Below are positions 25,813 through 34,939 of a stretch of DNA of 60,519 bases, piece by piece. The notes beneath the pieces are model-generated. The model made no database searches and was not told the origin of the DNA. It saw only the letters and a list, made by a program, of their open reading frames with translations. Location of the stretch: the NCBI RefSeq assembly GCF_000720765.1, contig NZ_JODC01000030.1, positions 1-60,519 of the forward strand, in the 5' to 3' direction. A program made the translations under genes and the position numbers. This DNA is from Streptomyces sp. NRRL S-646 (GTDB taxonomy: Bacteria > Actinomycetota > Actinomycetes > Streptomycetales > Streptomycetaceae). Positions within the stretch are counted from its first letter, which is position 1. Every line of letters starts with the position of its first letter.

Positions 25813-25924
25813 GCAGCCGCCTCCACTGGTCTGGCCCGGCGCCATCGGGCACCGCACTTCGGACCGGCGCTCTCTCATTGCGCCGCGGGCGTGAGTGTGC
25901 CATGCATCAAACGTCCTGGGGAGG

Positions 25925-25954
25925 GGATTCAACGATCGTTCGACCAAAGAATCC
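25925..25954. promoter_or_regulatory. Inverted repeat in the IclR / polyketide divergent region
   Basis: GGATTC at 25925-25930 and GAATCC at 25949-25954 are inverted copies that enclose the palindrome AACGATCGTT (25931-25940). This is the most symmetric DNA in the 294-bp gap and a candidate IclR operator. No functional evidence. Confidence 0.3.
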
Positions 25955-26106
25955 TCAAGGAATTCCCCATCTCGGTAATGTCCATTTGGAATGACGCATG
26001 GGGGGCTTGTTGTGCGTGTTGAAACCGCTTGCTCACCCGAGTCCGCAGGTGCAGCATCGGAGGAGATCCATTCTTATTCCCTCGCCGGACCAAGTATTGG
26101 ACGCCC

Positions 26107-27153
26107 ATGCAGCACTCGACGGCTATGCGAAAAATCGAGAGCCTGAACACGATCGTCAGTCAGGACCCGGCCGTACATCTGAATTGCCGGGTGCACCAGA
26201 TGCTGGCCCTCGTCGCGGCGAAGACTTCCGCGGTCGACCTTCTCTATCACGGTGCTCTGCACGATTCGCACCGAGTGTTCGAACACTGCTACCTGAAGAA
26301 GGAGCTGCGCTGGTCGTACCCCTATCCCTACACACGCGACGACGACCTACGGCAGCTGGGCTTCACTGTGCGGCGCAGTGAACATCTCGGTCTGGGCGAG
26401 TTCCTGAGCTTGCTCACGGACGGGGTGGCACGGGACGAACCGGTCTCCTTCTTCGCGCCCCGCACGGAATTCGCATACCAGGTGCAATACATGAGCCGCA
26501 TGGGGCTGCCCCTGTCGGGGATCCTTCCGCACTCCTTTCTCGCCTGCGGTGTGGACGATTCGGTCACCGAACTCCTCATCAGGGACGACGCGACGGACAA
26601 CCACGAATTTGCCGACTTCGTAGTTCCATGGGAGACGGTACGGTCCGGTTGGGAGACGAACCCCGATGAGTGGTTCACCGACGTCCTGGTGCTGAAGAAC
26701 TCGGCGGATGAGCCGGATCCGGCCCACTTCGATCGTGCATACACGAAGCATGTGCTCGAACTGGAGGACGCATTCGAGATATACCACCTCCTGCACGACC
26801 GTCTGGCCGAGGAACGGGAGGGCTGGCCCACGTTCGCCGCACCTGGCCTCAACAGCCTGTCCATGCTGGCCGGAGCGCACATTCTCTTCTGCCGCTTCCT
26901 CAGGCACACGCGGCATTCGGAGCGGGTGAAGGAAACGTTCAGGCGCAACATGAAATTCCTGTGCTCCGTCCTGGACGAGGCGACGCTCAACCACGTGGAG
27001 CGAGCGCCATCCTCCGACGCCCGGATCAAGCGGGGCCTTTTCGCGCTCGAGCGGCGGGAGGCGAAGGCTCTGGGGCTGCTGCGTCAGGAGGTCGAGGAGT
27101 TCCGGACCGCCGGCGTCGAGGCGGTGCGCTTCCCCGTGCCGTCCATTCGTTGA
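26107..27153 (+). CDS. BtrH/C39-like cysteine-fold protein of unknown function
   Basis: A 348-residue protein at the head of the polyketide operon. I do not recognise it with certainty. Residues 20-200 look like a papain/C39 fold as in BtrH, the acyltransferase of butirosin synthesis: Cys27 in HLNCRVHQML, His142 in LPHSFLACGVDD and Asp160 in LLIRDD, with the usual spacing of about 18 between His and Asp. The C-terminal half is helical (RAYTKHVLELEDAFEIYHLL). If the analogy holds, it would move an acyl group from the PKS carrier protein to an acceptor. ATG 26107 is chosen as the first start inside the conserved-looking part. Confidence 0.6.
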   Translation: MQHSTAMRKIESLNTIVSQDPAVHLNCRVHQMLALVAAKTSAVDLLYHGALHDSHRVFEHCYLKKELRWSYPYPYTRDDDLRQLGFTVRRSEHLGLGEFLSLLTDGVARDEPVSFFAPRTEFAYQVQYMSRMGLPLSGILPHSFLACGVDDSVTELLIRDDATDNHEFADFVVPWETVRSGWETNPDEWFTDVLVLKNSADEPDPAHFDRAYTKHVLELEDAFEIYHLLHDRLAEEREGWPTFAAPGLNSLSMLAGAHILFCRFLRHTRHSERVKETFRRNMKFLCSVLDEATLNHVERAPSSDARIKRGLFALERREAKALGLLRQEVEEFRTAGVEAVRFPVPSIR

Positions 27154-27167
27154 CAAGGAGGAAGACT

Positions 27168-28001
27168 GTGCGGGCAAGAATATTCCCGGGCCAGGGAGCC
27201 CAGCGGAAGGGAATGGGCGACGGTGTCTTCGGAGATTTCCCCGAACTCACCGCCCAAGCAGACGAGTTGCTGGGCTACTCGATCACCGAACTGTGTCTGG
27301 AGGACCCGGAGGGAAAACTCCGCCAGACCCGCTACGCACAACCGGCCATCTACTTCACCAACGCACTCCTGCACCTGAGCGAACACGGCGAGCCCGCCGG
27401 GTTTGACTACTTCGCCGGACACAGCCTCGGTGAGTACAACGCCCTGGTCGCGGCCGGAATGCTGGACCTGATGGACGGCCTCGACCTCGTTCGTGGGCGG
27501 GCCGAGGCCATGGCCGGCGTCACTGGCGGCGCGATGCTGGCCGTCATCGGTCTGTCCCGGAATCAGGTGGAATCCCTGCTCCTCAGCGAGAGCGTGGCTG
27601 CCGTGTACATCGCCAACTGGAACTCCGACCAGCAGATCGTGGTGGCGGGCGACCGGAGCGGAATACGCGCGTTCGGCAAGGAGGCCAGGAAGAGTGGAGC
27701 GACGAAGGTCGCTCCCCTGAGCGTCAGCGGCCCTTTCCACACCCCGCTCATGAATCCCGCTCGAATCGAATTCGACCGAGCCCTGGCCCGGTGTGCCTTC
27801 AAACCGGGCGACGTACCGGTGGTGTCGTCCACGACCGGAGAGCTCGTGGACCCCGTGCACCTGCGCAATCTGCTCAGCACCCAGATCAGCAGCCCCGTCC
27901 AGTGGGTCACGACGGTGCGAACCCTCCGGGAGTTCGGTGTCACCCGGTTCAGCGAAGTGAACGGCACCACCCTGACCAAGCTCGACCGCGAGATCGATTG
28001 A
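27168..28001 (+). CDS. Free-standing (trans-acting) acyltransferase
   Basis: A 277-residue FabD-fold acyltransferase. IFPGQGAQRKGMGDG opens the fold, Ser86 is the nucleophile in GHSLGEYNAL, and His191 lies in GPFHTPLM. Phrases such as LGYSITELCLEDPEGKLRQT are typical of the discrete acyltransferases of trans-AT polyketide systems more than of housekeeping FabD. It should load malonyl (or a related extender) onto the PKS carrier domain. GTG 27168 has AAGGAGGAA upstream. It sits directly ahead of a PKS that lacks its own AT. Confidence 0.88.
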   Translation: MRARIFPGQGAQRKGMGDGVFGDFPELTAQADELLGYSITELCLEDPEGKLRQTRYAQPAIYFTNALLHLSEHGEPAGFDYFAGHSLGEYNALVAAGMLDLMDGLDLVRGRAEAMAGVTGGAMLAVIGLSRNQVESLLLSESVAAVYIANWNSDQQIVVAGDRSGIRAFGKEARKSGATKVAPLSVSGPFHTPLMNPARIEFDRALARCAFKPGDVPVVSSTTGELVDPVHLRNLLSTQISSPVQWVTTVRTLREFGVTRFSEVNGTTLTKLDREID

Positions 28002-28029
28002 TCCGCGCGATCGCGGACAAGGAGCGCGA

Positions 28030-31000
28030 ATGACACGTGATATCGCCATCATCGGTATGTCGGTGGAACTTCCCCAGGCGAAGAACACCGACGAATTCTG
28101 GGACATGGTCGTAAGCGGCAAGAGCGCGAGCAAGCCGTTTCCAGAGGGACGCAGGAAAGACATCCTCGACTACACACGGTATGCGCGGACCGTCGCCGTG
28201 AAGCCGCTCACCGACCCGTCGGTCGACTTCCATGACGGCTACTGGTTGGACGACATCGCCCAATTCGACCACGAGTTCTTCGGCATGACTCCCCGCCAGG
28301 GCGCAATGGCCGACCCGGTCCAGCGGATGCTCATGAAGAACGCGTATCTGAGTCTTGAGGACGCCGGATATTCCGGCCCCAGGATCCGGGATCTGCGCAC
28401 CGGTGTCTTCGTCGGATACTCCGTCAACCCGGGCCAGACGTACGCCGACTTCCTGACCCGAGCCGATCCCTCCCTGACCCCGCTCACCCTCACGGGGAAC
28501 ATGGGAACGATGCTGGCGAACCGGATCTCCTACCAGCTGGATCTGCACGGTCCGAGCATGGTCGTCAACTCGGCCTGCTCGGCAACCCTGGTCGCCCTGC
28601 ACCAGGCCAAGAACGCCCTGCTGACGGGCGACTGCGACATGGCCGTCGTCGCCGGTGCCCGCATCATCCTCTCCCCGGTCAAGAGCACCGAACGCAACAT
28701 CGGCATCGAGTCCTCCGACGGGCTCACCCGCCCCTTCGACGAACATGCCGACGGCACCGGCTTCGGCGAGGGCTCGGGTGCGGTCGTACTGACCCGGCTC
28801 GACCGGGCCCGCGAACGAGGCGACCAGATCTACGCGACGATCAAGGGCAGCGCCGTCAACCACGACGGCCACTCGGAGATGATCACCTCTCCCGACGAGA
28901 AGGCCCAGACCCAACTGCTGCTCGACGCCTGGGCCGACGCCGGCCTGGATCCTCGCAGCCTTGAGTACGTGGAGGTGCACGGCACGGCGACGCGCATCGG
29001 GGACCCCATTGAGTTCGAGGGGCTGCGGGAGGCGTTCGGCCGGCACACGTCCGACAAGCAGTTCTGCGCGGTAGGCACCGCCAAGGCCAATGTCGGGCAC
29101 CTCTTCGAAGGGTCCGGGGTCATCGGCGTGATCAAGGCCGCCCTGACCGTGAAGAACAAGACCGTGCCGCCCATGGCGAACTTCGAGAAGCCCAACCCGA
29201 AGATCGACTTCGCGAACGGCCCGATCCGTGTCCCCACCACGGCAGAGCCATGGAACCCCGTCGAGGGCGAACGGCACTGCGGCGTCAGCGCCTTCGGTAT
29301 CGGCGGCACCAACTGCCATGTCGTTCTCGGTGAAGCCCCCCAGCAGTACGAAGCCGCCGCTCCCGAGGCGGCGGACGGCCCACAGATCTTCACGCTGAGT
29401 GCCCACAGCGAGCGGTCGCTGCGGCTGCTCGTCGACGCCTACGTCCGCCACCTCGGCACGGAAGCCGCCGAGCAGCTGAACCTCCGCGACGTCTGCTACA
29501 CCACACGTGTCTCCCGAGGCGCTCACCGGTACCGCCTTGCCCTGCCGGTGTCGAGCCTGGTCGAACTGCGGGACGCGCTCACCGCGCTGTCCCAGGGCAG
29601 TGGCGATGACCTTCCGGCGCTCCACTCGAACCTCGACGACTGGTCCCGGCCGGCCCAGCCCGACGACTCGCCGCTCGCCCGCTACGTCCGCGGTGAGGAC
29701 GTCGTATGGGAGGAGTACGAGGGCGCCGCACCCGGCCGTATCGTCAAGCTGCCGCTCTACGCCTTCGACGAGAGCCGCTGCTGGTCGTCGTTCCCCGAGT
29801 CCTGGTCCGAGCGGACCTCCCTCGGCTCCGCACCCAGTGCGCAGAACCACCCCGTCACGCACGACGTCGTCTTCCCGGAAGAGCCTCTGGCGGCGGACTG
29901 GCCCGGCGAGGTGCGGGCGCTGGCCCTCGTCGACCCGGCGACCGAGGCCGAGGCCCTGCTGGGCGCACCGCCCTCCGGGGACCTTCATGTCCTGCGGCTC
30001 GTGGCGGACGGTGCCGACGTGGCGGCGGGCACTTTCGCGGCCACGGACGAGAGCCTTCAGGAGGTCGCCGAGCACATTCTCAGGGGCGGATACACCCACA
30101 TCGTCCACGCCCTAGCCCTGGAGGAGACCGAGGCACCCGACGTCCAGACCCTGGACCATCGGGTCACCAAGAACCTCTACAGCCTGTTCCTGCTGAGCAA
30201 GGCCCTGATGAACTCCGGGGTGCGGGCCCGGATCGTCGCTCTCACCCGCAACGCCTGCGCGCTGGAGGACGGGGCGTCCGTCACTGCTCCGGAGAACTCC
30301 GCGCTGGCCGGTCTCGCCAAGGTGATCGGCCGTGAGTTCCCCTATCTCAAGACCCGCGTCCAGGACGTGGACGAGCACGTCACCCCCGACTTGCTGTGGC
30401 GCGAGATGACCCGGCCGGAGCCCGGGCTGCACTTGCTGCGGGAGGGGCGTTCGTACCAGGAGGTCTTCGAGGAGCTCCCGGAGCTGGGCACCGGCGCCGA
30501 GGAGGACTACCTCAAGGCGGGCGGCACCTACCTCGTCACCGGCGGCACCGGCGGGATCGGGCTGGCTGTCGCGGACATGTTCGCGACGCTCCAGCCCGAC
30601 ATCGACCTTGTGCTGCTGAGCCGGTCCGGGGCGCCCGACCGGGCGGAGTGGGAGCAGCTGATCGCCGCGCCCGGCGACGCGAAGCCGGCCCGGGTGGCCC
30701 GCGCGCTGGCCGGGATCGAGAGCAAGGGCGCACGCGTCCACGTGCACTGCGTCGACGCCGGCGACCCGGATGCCCTCAGGGCCGTCGTCGAGGACGTGCA
30801 GCGGACCTTCGGCCGGATCGACGGCATCGTCCACGCCGCCGGGATCCCCGGGCGCAACCGCATAGCCCTGCGCGATCCGCAGGACTTCGCCGACGTGGTC
30901 CGGCCGAAGATCCACGGGGCGTACGTCCTCAACAGTGCAACCGCGGACGCGAGTTGCGACTTCATCCTGTACTTCTCGTCGGTGGCCGTCGTCTTCCCCT

Positions 31001-31677
31001 CGCCGGGACAGGGCGACTACGCGGCCGGCAACTACTACCTGGACACCCTCGCCCGCATGGGCCGCAGCGACGACTGTCACGTCGTGGCCGTCGACTGGGT
31101 CGCCTGGCGGGAAGTCGGCATGGCCGTCGACTACGGGAGTAACCTCGACACGACCTTCAAAGCGGTCTACACCGACGCCGGCCTGGACATCATCGACAAG
31201 ATGCTCCGTTCCCGCCGGCGTCGTGCTTTTGCAGGGGAAGTGAACTACGACGGCAGCCTCGTGCACATCTTCAAGTCGTTCGACACGGTGCTCGGTGACA
31301 CCGTGAGCACCAAGATGAAGCAGGCCGAGAGCGAACTGCGGGACCGGCTGCGGATCGCGTCGGAGCAGAAGCGCCAGCAGATCGACGCGATCTCCGTGGA
31401 AGTGACGGGACGTCCGGACGGCGTCTACCGGGACGAGGAGATCACCGTTGCCCGGTGCTTCGCGGACGCCCTGGGGTACCCCACCGTCGATGTCGAAGCC
31501 GACTTCTTCAACATGGGCGGCGACTCCCTCATGGCCACCTCGGTGGCGTCCAACATCGCCACCTGCCTGCAGATCGAGTTCGACGCTGCCGACCTGCTGA
31601 TGGAGCGCACTGTTTCCGCTGTGGCGGACGCAGTCGAGCTGATGCGGGAGGAAGCCGAAGAGGAAAGCCCCGTGTAG
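28030..31677 (+). CDS. Single-module polyketide synthase, KS-KR-ACP without AT
   Basis: A 1215-residue PKS. The ketosynthase (about 1-440) has Cys183 in VNSACSATLVALH, His317 in HGTATRIGD and His357 in KANVGHLFEG, so the triad is intact. Residues 440-600 keep only linker-like sequence (FTLSAHSERSLRLLVDAYV, PLYAFDESRCW) where an AT would be. The ketoreductase covers about 640-1090, with TGGTGGIGLAV near 835 and Ser984, Tyr997 and Asn1001. It has neither the LDD motif of B-type nor the usual Trp of A-type, so stereochemistry is unresolved. The carrier domain has Ser1166 in MGGDSLMA. There is no thioesterase. AAGGAG precedes ATG 28030. Confidence 0.93.
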   Translation: MTRDIAIIGMSVELPQAKNTDEFWDMVVSGKSASKPFPEGRRKDILDYTRYARTVAVKPLTDPSVDFHDGYWLDDIAQFDHEFFGMTPRQGAMADPVQRMLMKNAYLSLEDAGYSGPRIRDLRTGVFVGYSVNPGQTYADFLTRADPSLTPLTLTGNMGTMLANRISYQLDLHGPSMVVNSACSATLVALHQAKNALLTGDCDMAVVAGARIILSPVKSTERNIGIESSDGLTRPFDEHADGTGFGEGSGAVVLTRLDRARERGDQIYATIKGSAVNHDGHSEMITSPDEKAQTQLLLDAWADAGLDPRSLEYVEVHGTATRIGDPIEFEGLREAFGRHTSDKQFCAVGTAKANVGHLFEGSGVIGVIKAALTVKNKTVPPMANFEKPNPKIDFANGPIRVPTTAEPWNPVEGERHCGVSAFGIGGTNCHVVLGEAPQQYEAAAPEAADGPQIFTLSAHSERSLRLLVDAYVRHLGTEAAEQLNLRDVCYTTRVSRGAHRYRLALPVSSLVELRDALTALSQGSGDDLPALHSNLDDWSRPAQPDDSPLARYVRGEDVVWEEYEGAAPGRIVKLPLYAFDESRCWSSFPESWSERTSLGSAPSAQNHPVTHDVVFPEEPLAADWPGEVRALALVDPATEAEALLGAPPSGDLHVLRLVADGADVAAGTFAATDESLQEVAEHILRGGYTHIVHALALEETEAPDVQTLDHRVTKNLYSLFLLSKALMNSGVRARIVALTRNACALEDGASVTAPENSALAGLAKVIGREFPYLKTRVQDVDEHVTPDLLWREMTRPEPGLHLLREGRSYQEVFEELPELGTGAEEDYLKAGGTYLVTGGTGGIGLAVADMFATLQPDIDLVLLSRSGAPDRAEWEQLIAAPGDAKPARVARALAGIESKGARVHVHCVDAGDPDALRAVVEDVQRTFGRIDGIVHAAGIPGRNRIALRDPQDFADVVRPKIHGAYVLNSATADASCDFILYFSSVAVVFPSPGQGDYAAGNYYLDTLARMGRSDDCHVVAVDWVAWREVGMAVDYGSNLDTTFKAVYTDAGLDIIDKMLRSRRRRAFAGEVNYDGSLVHIFKSFDTVLGDTVSTKMKQAESELRDRLRIASEQKRQQIDAISVEVTGRPDGVYRDEEITVARCFADALGYPTVDVEADFFNMGGDSLMATSVASNIATCLQIEFDAADLLMERTVSAVADAVELMREEAEEESPV

Positions 31678-31687
31678 GGCACCGGAC

Positions 31688-31721
31688 GGGCCGGGCGGGC
31701 TCGCAGGAGCCCACCCGGCCC
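31688..31721. terminator. Long hairpin between PKS and MATE genes
   Basis: GGGCCGGGCGGGCT at 31688-31701 pairs with AGCCCACCCGGCCC at 31708-31721 with one mismatch and a 6-nt loop. It lies just after the PKS stop and 5 bp before the MATE frame. It could be a full or partial terminator that lowers expression of the downstream genes, or an mRNA processing/stability element. Confidence 0.7.
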
Positions 31722-31726
31722 CTGGC

Positions 31727-33133
31727 ATGCAGATGGCGGAGATGACCAGAGAAGTGCGGAAACACCCACCAGGACGGAAGCATCGCTCCGAGTTGCGGTC
31801 GATTCTCGGATTCAGCATCCCGATGTCGGTCGCCAACTATGTGCAGCAGTCCTATCTGCTGGCCGACAGCATCATCGTGGGCCACTACGTCGGCATCGAG
31901 GGACTCGCGTCCGTCGGCGCCGCCCAGCCGATCTTCTATCTGGTCAACGCCGTCTTCCTCGGTCTGGTCAGCGGCTTCGCCATACGGTTCGCGAGGATGA
32001 CCGGGTCCGGGCACGCGGAGCGGCAGGAGGACGCCGTTATCGGCCTCGCTGCCTTCGCCGTCGTCTGGGCCGGCCTGTGCGTCGTGCTGGTCTTCTGCGC
32101 GACGGGCTTCTTCCTGGACGCCATGGGGATCCACGGCACGGTGGCCCACGGAGCCGAAACGTATCTGCGAACGCTGTCCCTCGGGTTCGTCGGCGTCTTC
32201 GGTATCGGCGCGCTGGGCGGCTTCCTGCGCGGACTCGGCGACTCCCGCACCGTCATGTACGTCATGGTGTTCAGCAGCCTGCTCAACATCGCCCTGGCCT
32301 GGAGCTTCGTGGCTGTCCTGGGACTGGGGGTGCGCGGAGCGGCCCTGGGGACGGTGACGGCAAGTACCGTGGCGTTTCTGGCCGGTCTCGTGCTCGTGGC
32401 CCGCAGGCACGGGATCCACCGTTACCGCAGCACTCTGCCTGATCTGGTCCGACAGGCCGGATCGTCCCTGCGGCTGGGCTTCCCGGTGGGCATCCAGCAC
32501 GTCTTCCTCTCCCTCGGAAGCATGGTCCTGACCTCGCTGATCGCCCCGTTCGGAACGGCCGCAATCGCCGCGTTCAGCATTGCGTCCCGGCTGGAGACCC
32601 TGGCCGGGCGGTTCTACCTGGACCTGTCCGGCGCGGTGACGGTCTTCGTGGCCCGGCACGTGGGCGCCGGAGCCCCGGAGCGGGCGCGACGGGTCCTGCT
32701 CGAAGCGCTGCGCATCTGCCTGTGGGGGACCCTGGCGGAGTCCGTGCTGGTGATCCTCGTACGACATGACATCGCCGCGGCCTTCACCAGCGACACGGCC
32801 GTACGCGCCATCGTCGGCACCTACATCCTCATGGCCTACCCCTTCTTCCTGCTGTACACGGCGATGGCGGTCGTCCACGGCTTCCTGAACGGCATCGGCA
32901 GGACCGTCTTCCCGCTGGTGTGCACCATGCTGTCGTTCCTGGTGGTCCGGGTCCCCACGGCGTCGCTCCTGAATGGCCCCCTGGGGTTGCACGGCATCAT
33001 CTGGGCGGTCCCCATCGGCTGGTTCGTCGGCCTCGCCTACACCGCGTTCGCCGTACGCAGGTACATCCAGGACGCCCGGCGGTTCATACCCGTACCGACA
33101 TCCGCGCCCGAACAAGGAGACGTCCTTCGATGA
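31727..33133 (+). CDS. MATE-family multidrug/toxin exporter
   Basis: A 468-residue integral membrane protein with about 12 hydrophobic helices in two halves. Signatures include LADSIIVGHYVGIEGLASVG in helix 2 and GALGGFLRGLGDSRTVMYV in the middle. MATE proteins expel drugs or metabolites using H+ or Na+. Here it is the likely exporter of the polyketide-derived product. Three starts are possible (31727, 31733, 31742), none with a well-placed ribosome binding site; the hairpin just upstream may matter for translation. The stop overlaps the carboxylase start as ATGA. Confidence 0.88.
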   Translation: MQMAEMTREVRKHPPGRKHRSELRSILGFSIPMSVANYVQQSYLLADSIIVGHYVGIEGLASVGAAQPIFYLVNAVFLGLVSGFAIRFARMTGSGHAERQEDAVIGLAAFAVVWAGLCVVLVFCATGFFLDAMGIHGTVAHGAETYLRTLSLGFVGVFGIGALGGFLRGLGDSRTVMYVMVFSSLLNIALAWSFVAVLGLGVRGAALGTVTASTVAFLAGLVLVARRHGIHRYRSTLPDLVRQAGSSLRLGFPVGIQHVFLSLGSMVLTSLIAPFGTAAIAAFSIASRLETLAGRFYLDLSGAVTVFVARHVGAGAPERARRVLLEALRICLWGTLAESVLVILVRHDIAAAFTSDTAVRAIVGTYILMAYPFFLLYTAMAVVHGFLNGIGRTVFPLVCTMLSFLVVRVPTASLLNGPLGLHGIIWAVPIGWFVGLAYTAFAVRRYIQDARRFIPVPTSAPEQGDVLR

Positions 33134-34710
33134 CCACCGACGCCGGCACCGAGACCGCCCCGACCACCGCCGGCCGGGTGGCCGACCTGCACCGCATCAA
33201 GCAGCAGGCGGTGCTGGGCCCCGGCGACGCGGCCACGGCCGCACAGCATGCCAAAGGGAAGCTCACCGCGCGGGAACGACTGGCGCTGTTACTGGACGAC
33301 GGGTCGTTCCAGGAGGTCGAGCCGCTGCGCAGGCACCGGGCGAGCGGATTCGGTCTGGAGCACCGCAAGCCCTACACCGACGGCGTCATCACCGGCTGGG
33401 GCACGGTCCACGGCCGCACCGTGTTCGTCTACGCCCACGACTTCCGGATTTTCGGCGGCGCGCTGGGCGAGGCCCACGCGGCCAAGATCCACAAGATCAT
33501 GGACATGGCCCTCGCGGCCGGCGCTCCGCTGATCTCGCTCAACGACGGGGCGGGCGCACGCATCCAGGAAGGCGTCACCGCACTGGCGGGCTATGGCGGG
33601 ATCTTCCTGCGCAACACGCGCGCGAGCGGCGTCATCCCGCAGATCAGCGTGATGCTCGGCCCCTGCGCAGGCGGGGCGGCCTACAGCCCCGCACTGACGG
33701 ACTTCGTGTTCATGGTGCGCGAGACCTCGCAGATGTTCATCACCGGACCCGACGTCGTTCAGGCCGTCACCGGCGAGAAGATCTCCCAGAACGGCCTCGG
33801 CGGAGCCGACGTGCACCATCACACCTCGGGCGTGTGCCACTTCGCCTACGACGACGAGGCGACGTGCCTGGAAGAGGTCCGTTACCTGCTTTCTCTGCTC
33901 CCTGCCAACAACCGGACGCCCCCTCCGGTACAGCTCACGGCGGATCCGGCGGACCGCCGCTGCGAGTCGCTGGCCGACCTCGTCCCCGCGGACGGCAGCC
34001 GCACCTACGACATGCGCCGGGTCGTCGAGGAGATCACAGACGACGGCGAATACATGGAGATCCAGGAACGCTGGGCGACGAACATCATCGTCGCCCTTGC
34101 CCGTATGGACGGTCACACGGTCGGCATCGTCGCCAGCCAGCCGCAGTCCATGGCCGGTGTCCTCGACATCAACGCGGCCGAAAAGGCCGCGCGCTTTGTG
34201 CAGATGTGCGACGCCTTCAACATTCCCCTGGTCACCCTGCTGGATGTGCCGGGCTTTCTGCCCGGCGTGGGCCAGGAACACGGCGGCATCATCCGCCACG
34301 GTGCCAAATTGCTCTACGCGTATTGCAACGCCACCGTGCCCCGGGTCCAGATGATCCTGCGCAAAGCGTACGGCGGCGCCTACATCGTCATGGATTCACG
34401 CTCCGTCGGCGCCGATCTCTCCTTCGCCTGGCCCACCAACGAAATCGCGGTGATGGGAGCGGAAGGGGCGGCGAACGTCATTTTTCGGCGTCGGATCCAA
34501 GACGCCGACGATCCTGATGCCATGCGCCGCCGCATGGTCAAGGAATATCAGGCCGAGCTCATGCATCCCTACTACGCGGCTGAACGCGGCCTGATCGACG
34601 ACGTGATCGACCCGGCCGAGACCCGTGAGGTTCTCGTCGGCGCTCTGCGTGTGCTCCGTGGCAAGCATGCCGATCTGCCCCTGCGCAAGCACGGCAATCC
34701 CCCGCAGTAG
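33130..34710 (+). CDS. Acyl-CoA carboxylase beta (carboxyltransferase) subunit
   Basis: A 526-residue carboxyltransferase of the AccB/PccB type. It moves CO2 from biotin to acetyl-, propionyl- or butyryl-CoA to make malonyl-type extender units. Family signatures are GKLTARERLALLLDDGSF, the oxyanion-hole regions SLNDGAGARIQEGV and GPCAGGAAYSPAL, and LDVPGFLPGVGQEHGGI. At the known substrate-choice position (Asp422 in S. coelicolor PccB) it has Ile419 in GGAYIVMDSRS, like the relaxed AccB type. Translationally coupled to the exporter gene, it should feed the adjacent PKS. The biotinylated alpha subunit is not in the window. Confidence 0.92.
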   Translation: MTTDAGTETAPTTAGRVADLHRIKQQAVLGPGDAATAAQHAKGKLTARERLALLLDDGSFQEVEPLRRHRASGFGLEHRKPYTDGVITGWGTVHGRTVFVYAHDFRIFGGALGEAHAAKIHKIMDMALAAGAPLISLNDGAGARIQEGVTALAGYGGIFLRNTRASGVIPQISVMLGPCAGGAAYSPALTDFVFMVRETSQMFITGPDVVQAVTGEKISQNGLGGADVHHHTSGVCHFAYDDEATCLEEVRYLLSLLPANNRTPPPVQLTADPADRRCESLADLVPADGSRTYDMRRVVEEITDDGEYMEIQERWATNIIVALARMDGHTVGIVASQPQSMAGVLDINAAEKAARFVQMCDAFNIPLVTLLDVPGFLPGVGQEHGGIIRHGAKLLYAYCNATVPRVQMILRKAYGGAYIVMDSRSVGADLSFAWPTNEIAVMGAEGAANVIFRRRIQDADDPDAMRRRMVKEYQAELMHPYYAAERGLIDDVIDPAETREVLVGALRVLRGKHADLPLRKHGNPPQ

Positions 34711-34735
34711 CAAAGTCGAAGAAGGAGACCCGAAC

Positions 34736-34939
34736 ATGGCCGGCCCGACCGCCAAGTCACCGCTCATTCGTATCGAATCCGGAAACCCGGGCGAGGAGGA
34801 GTTGGTCGCCCTGACCGCCGTGCTCCTCGCCCGGACCGGTGAGCCGCCAGACGTCGACGCCGACGACCTGCCCGCAGTGCAGTGGCAGCGGCCCGAACGC
34901 CGAACTCCCTATCAATCACCCATCAGTTGGCAGCGTTGA
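34736..34939 (+). CDS. Acyl-CoA carboxylase epsilon subunit
   Basis: A 67-residue protein with the short signature IRIESGNPGEEELVALTAVL and a C-terminal W-x-R-P tail region (VQWQRPERRTPY). Actinobacterial carboxylases often carry such a small epsilon subunit, which strengthens binding of alpha and beta. GAAGGAGACC lies just upstream of ATG 34736, 25 bp after the beta gene. Last gene of the polyketide operon. Confidence 0.85.
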   Translation: MAGPTAKSPLIRIESGNPGEEELVALTAVLLARTGEPPDVDADDLPAVQWQRPERRTPYQSPISWQR

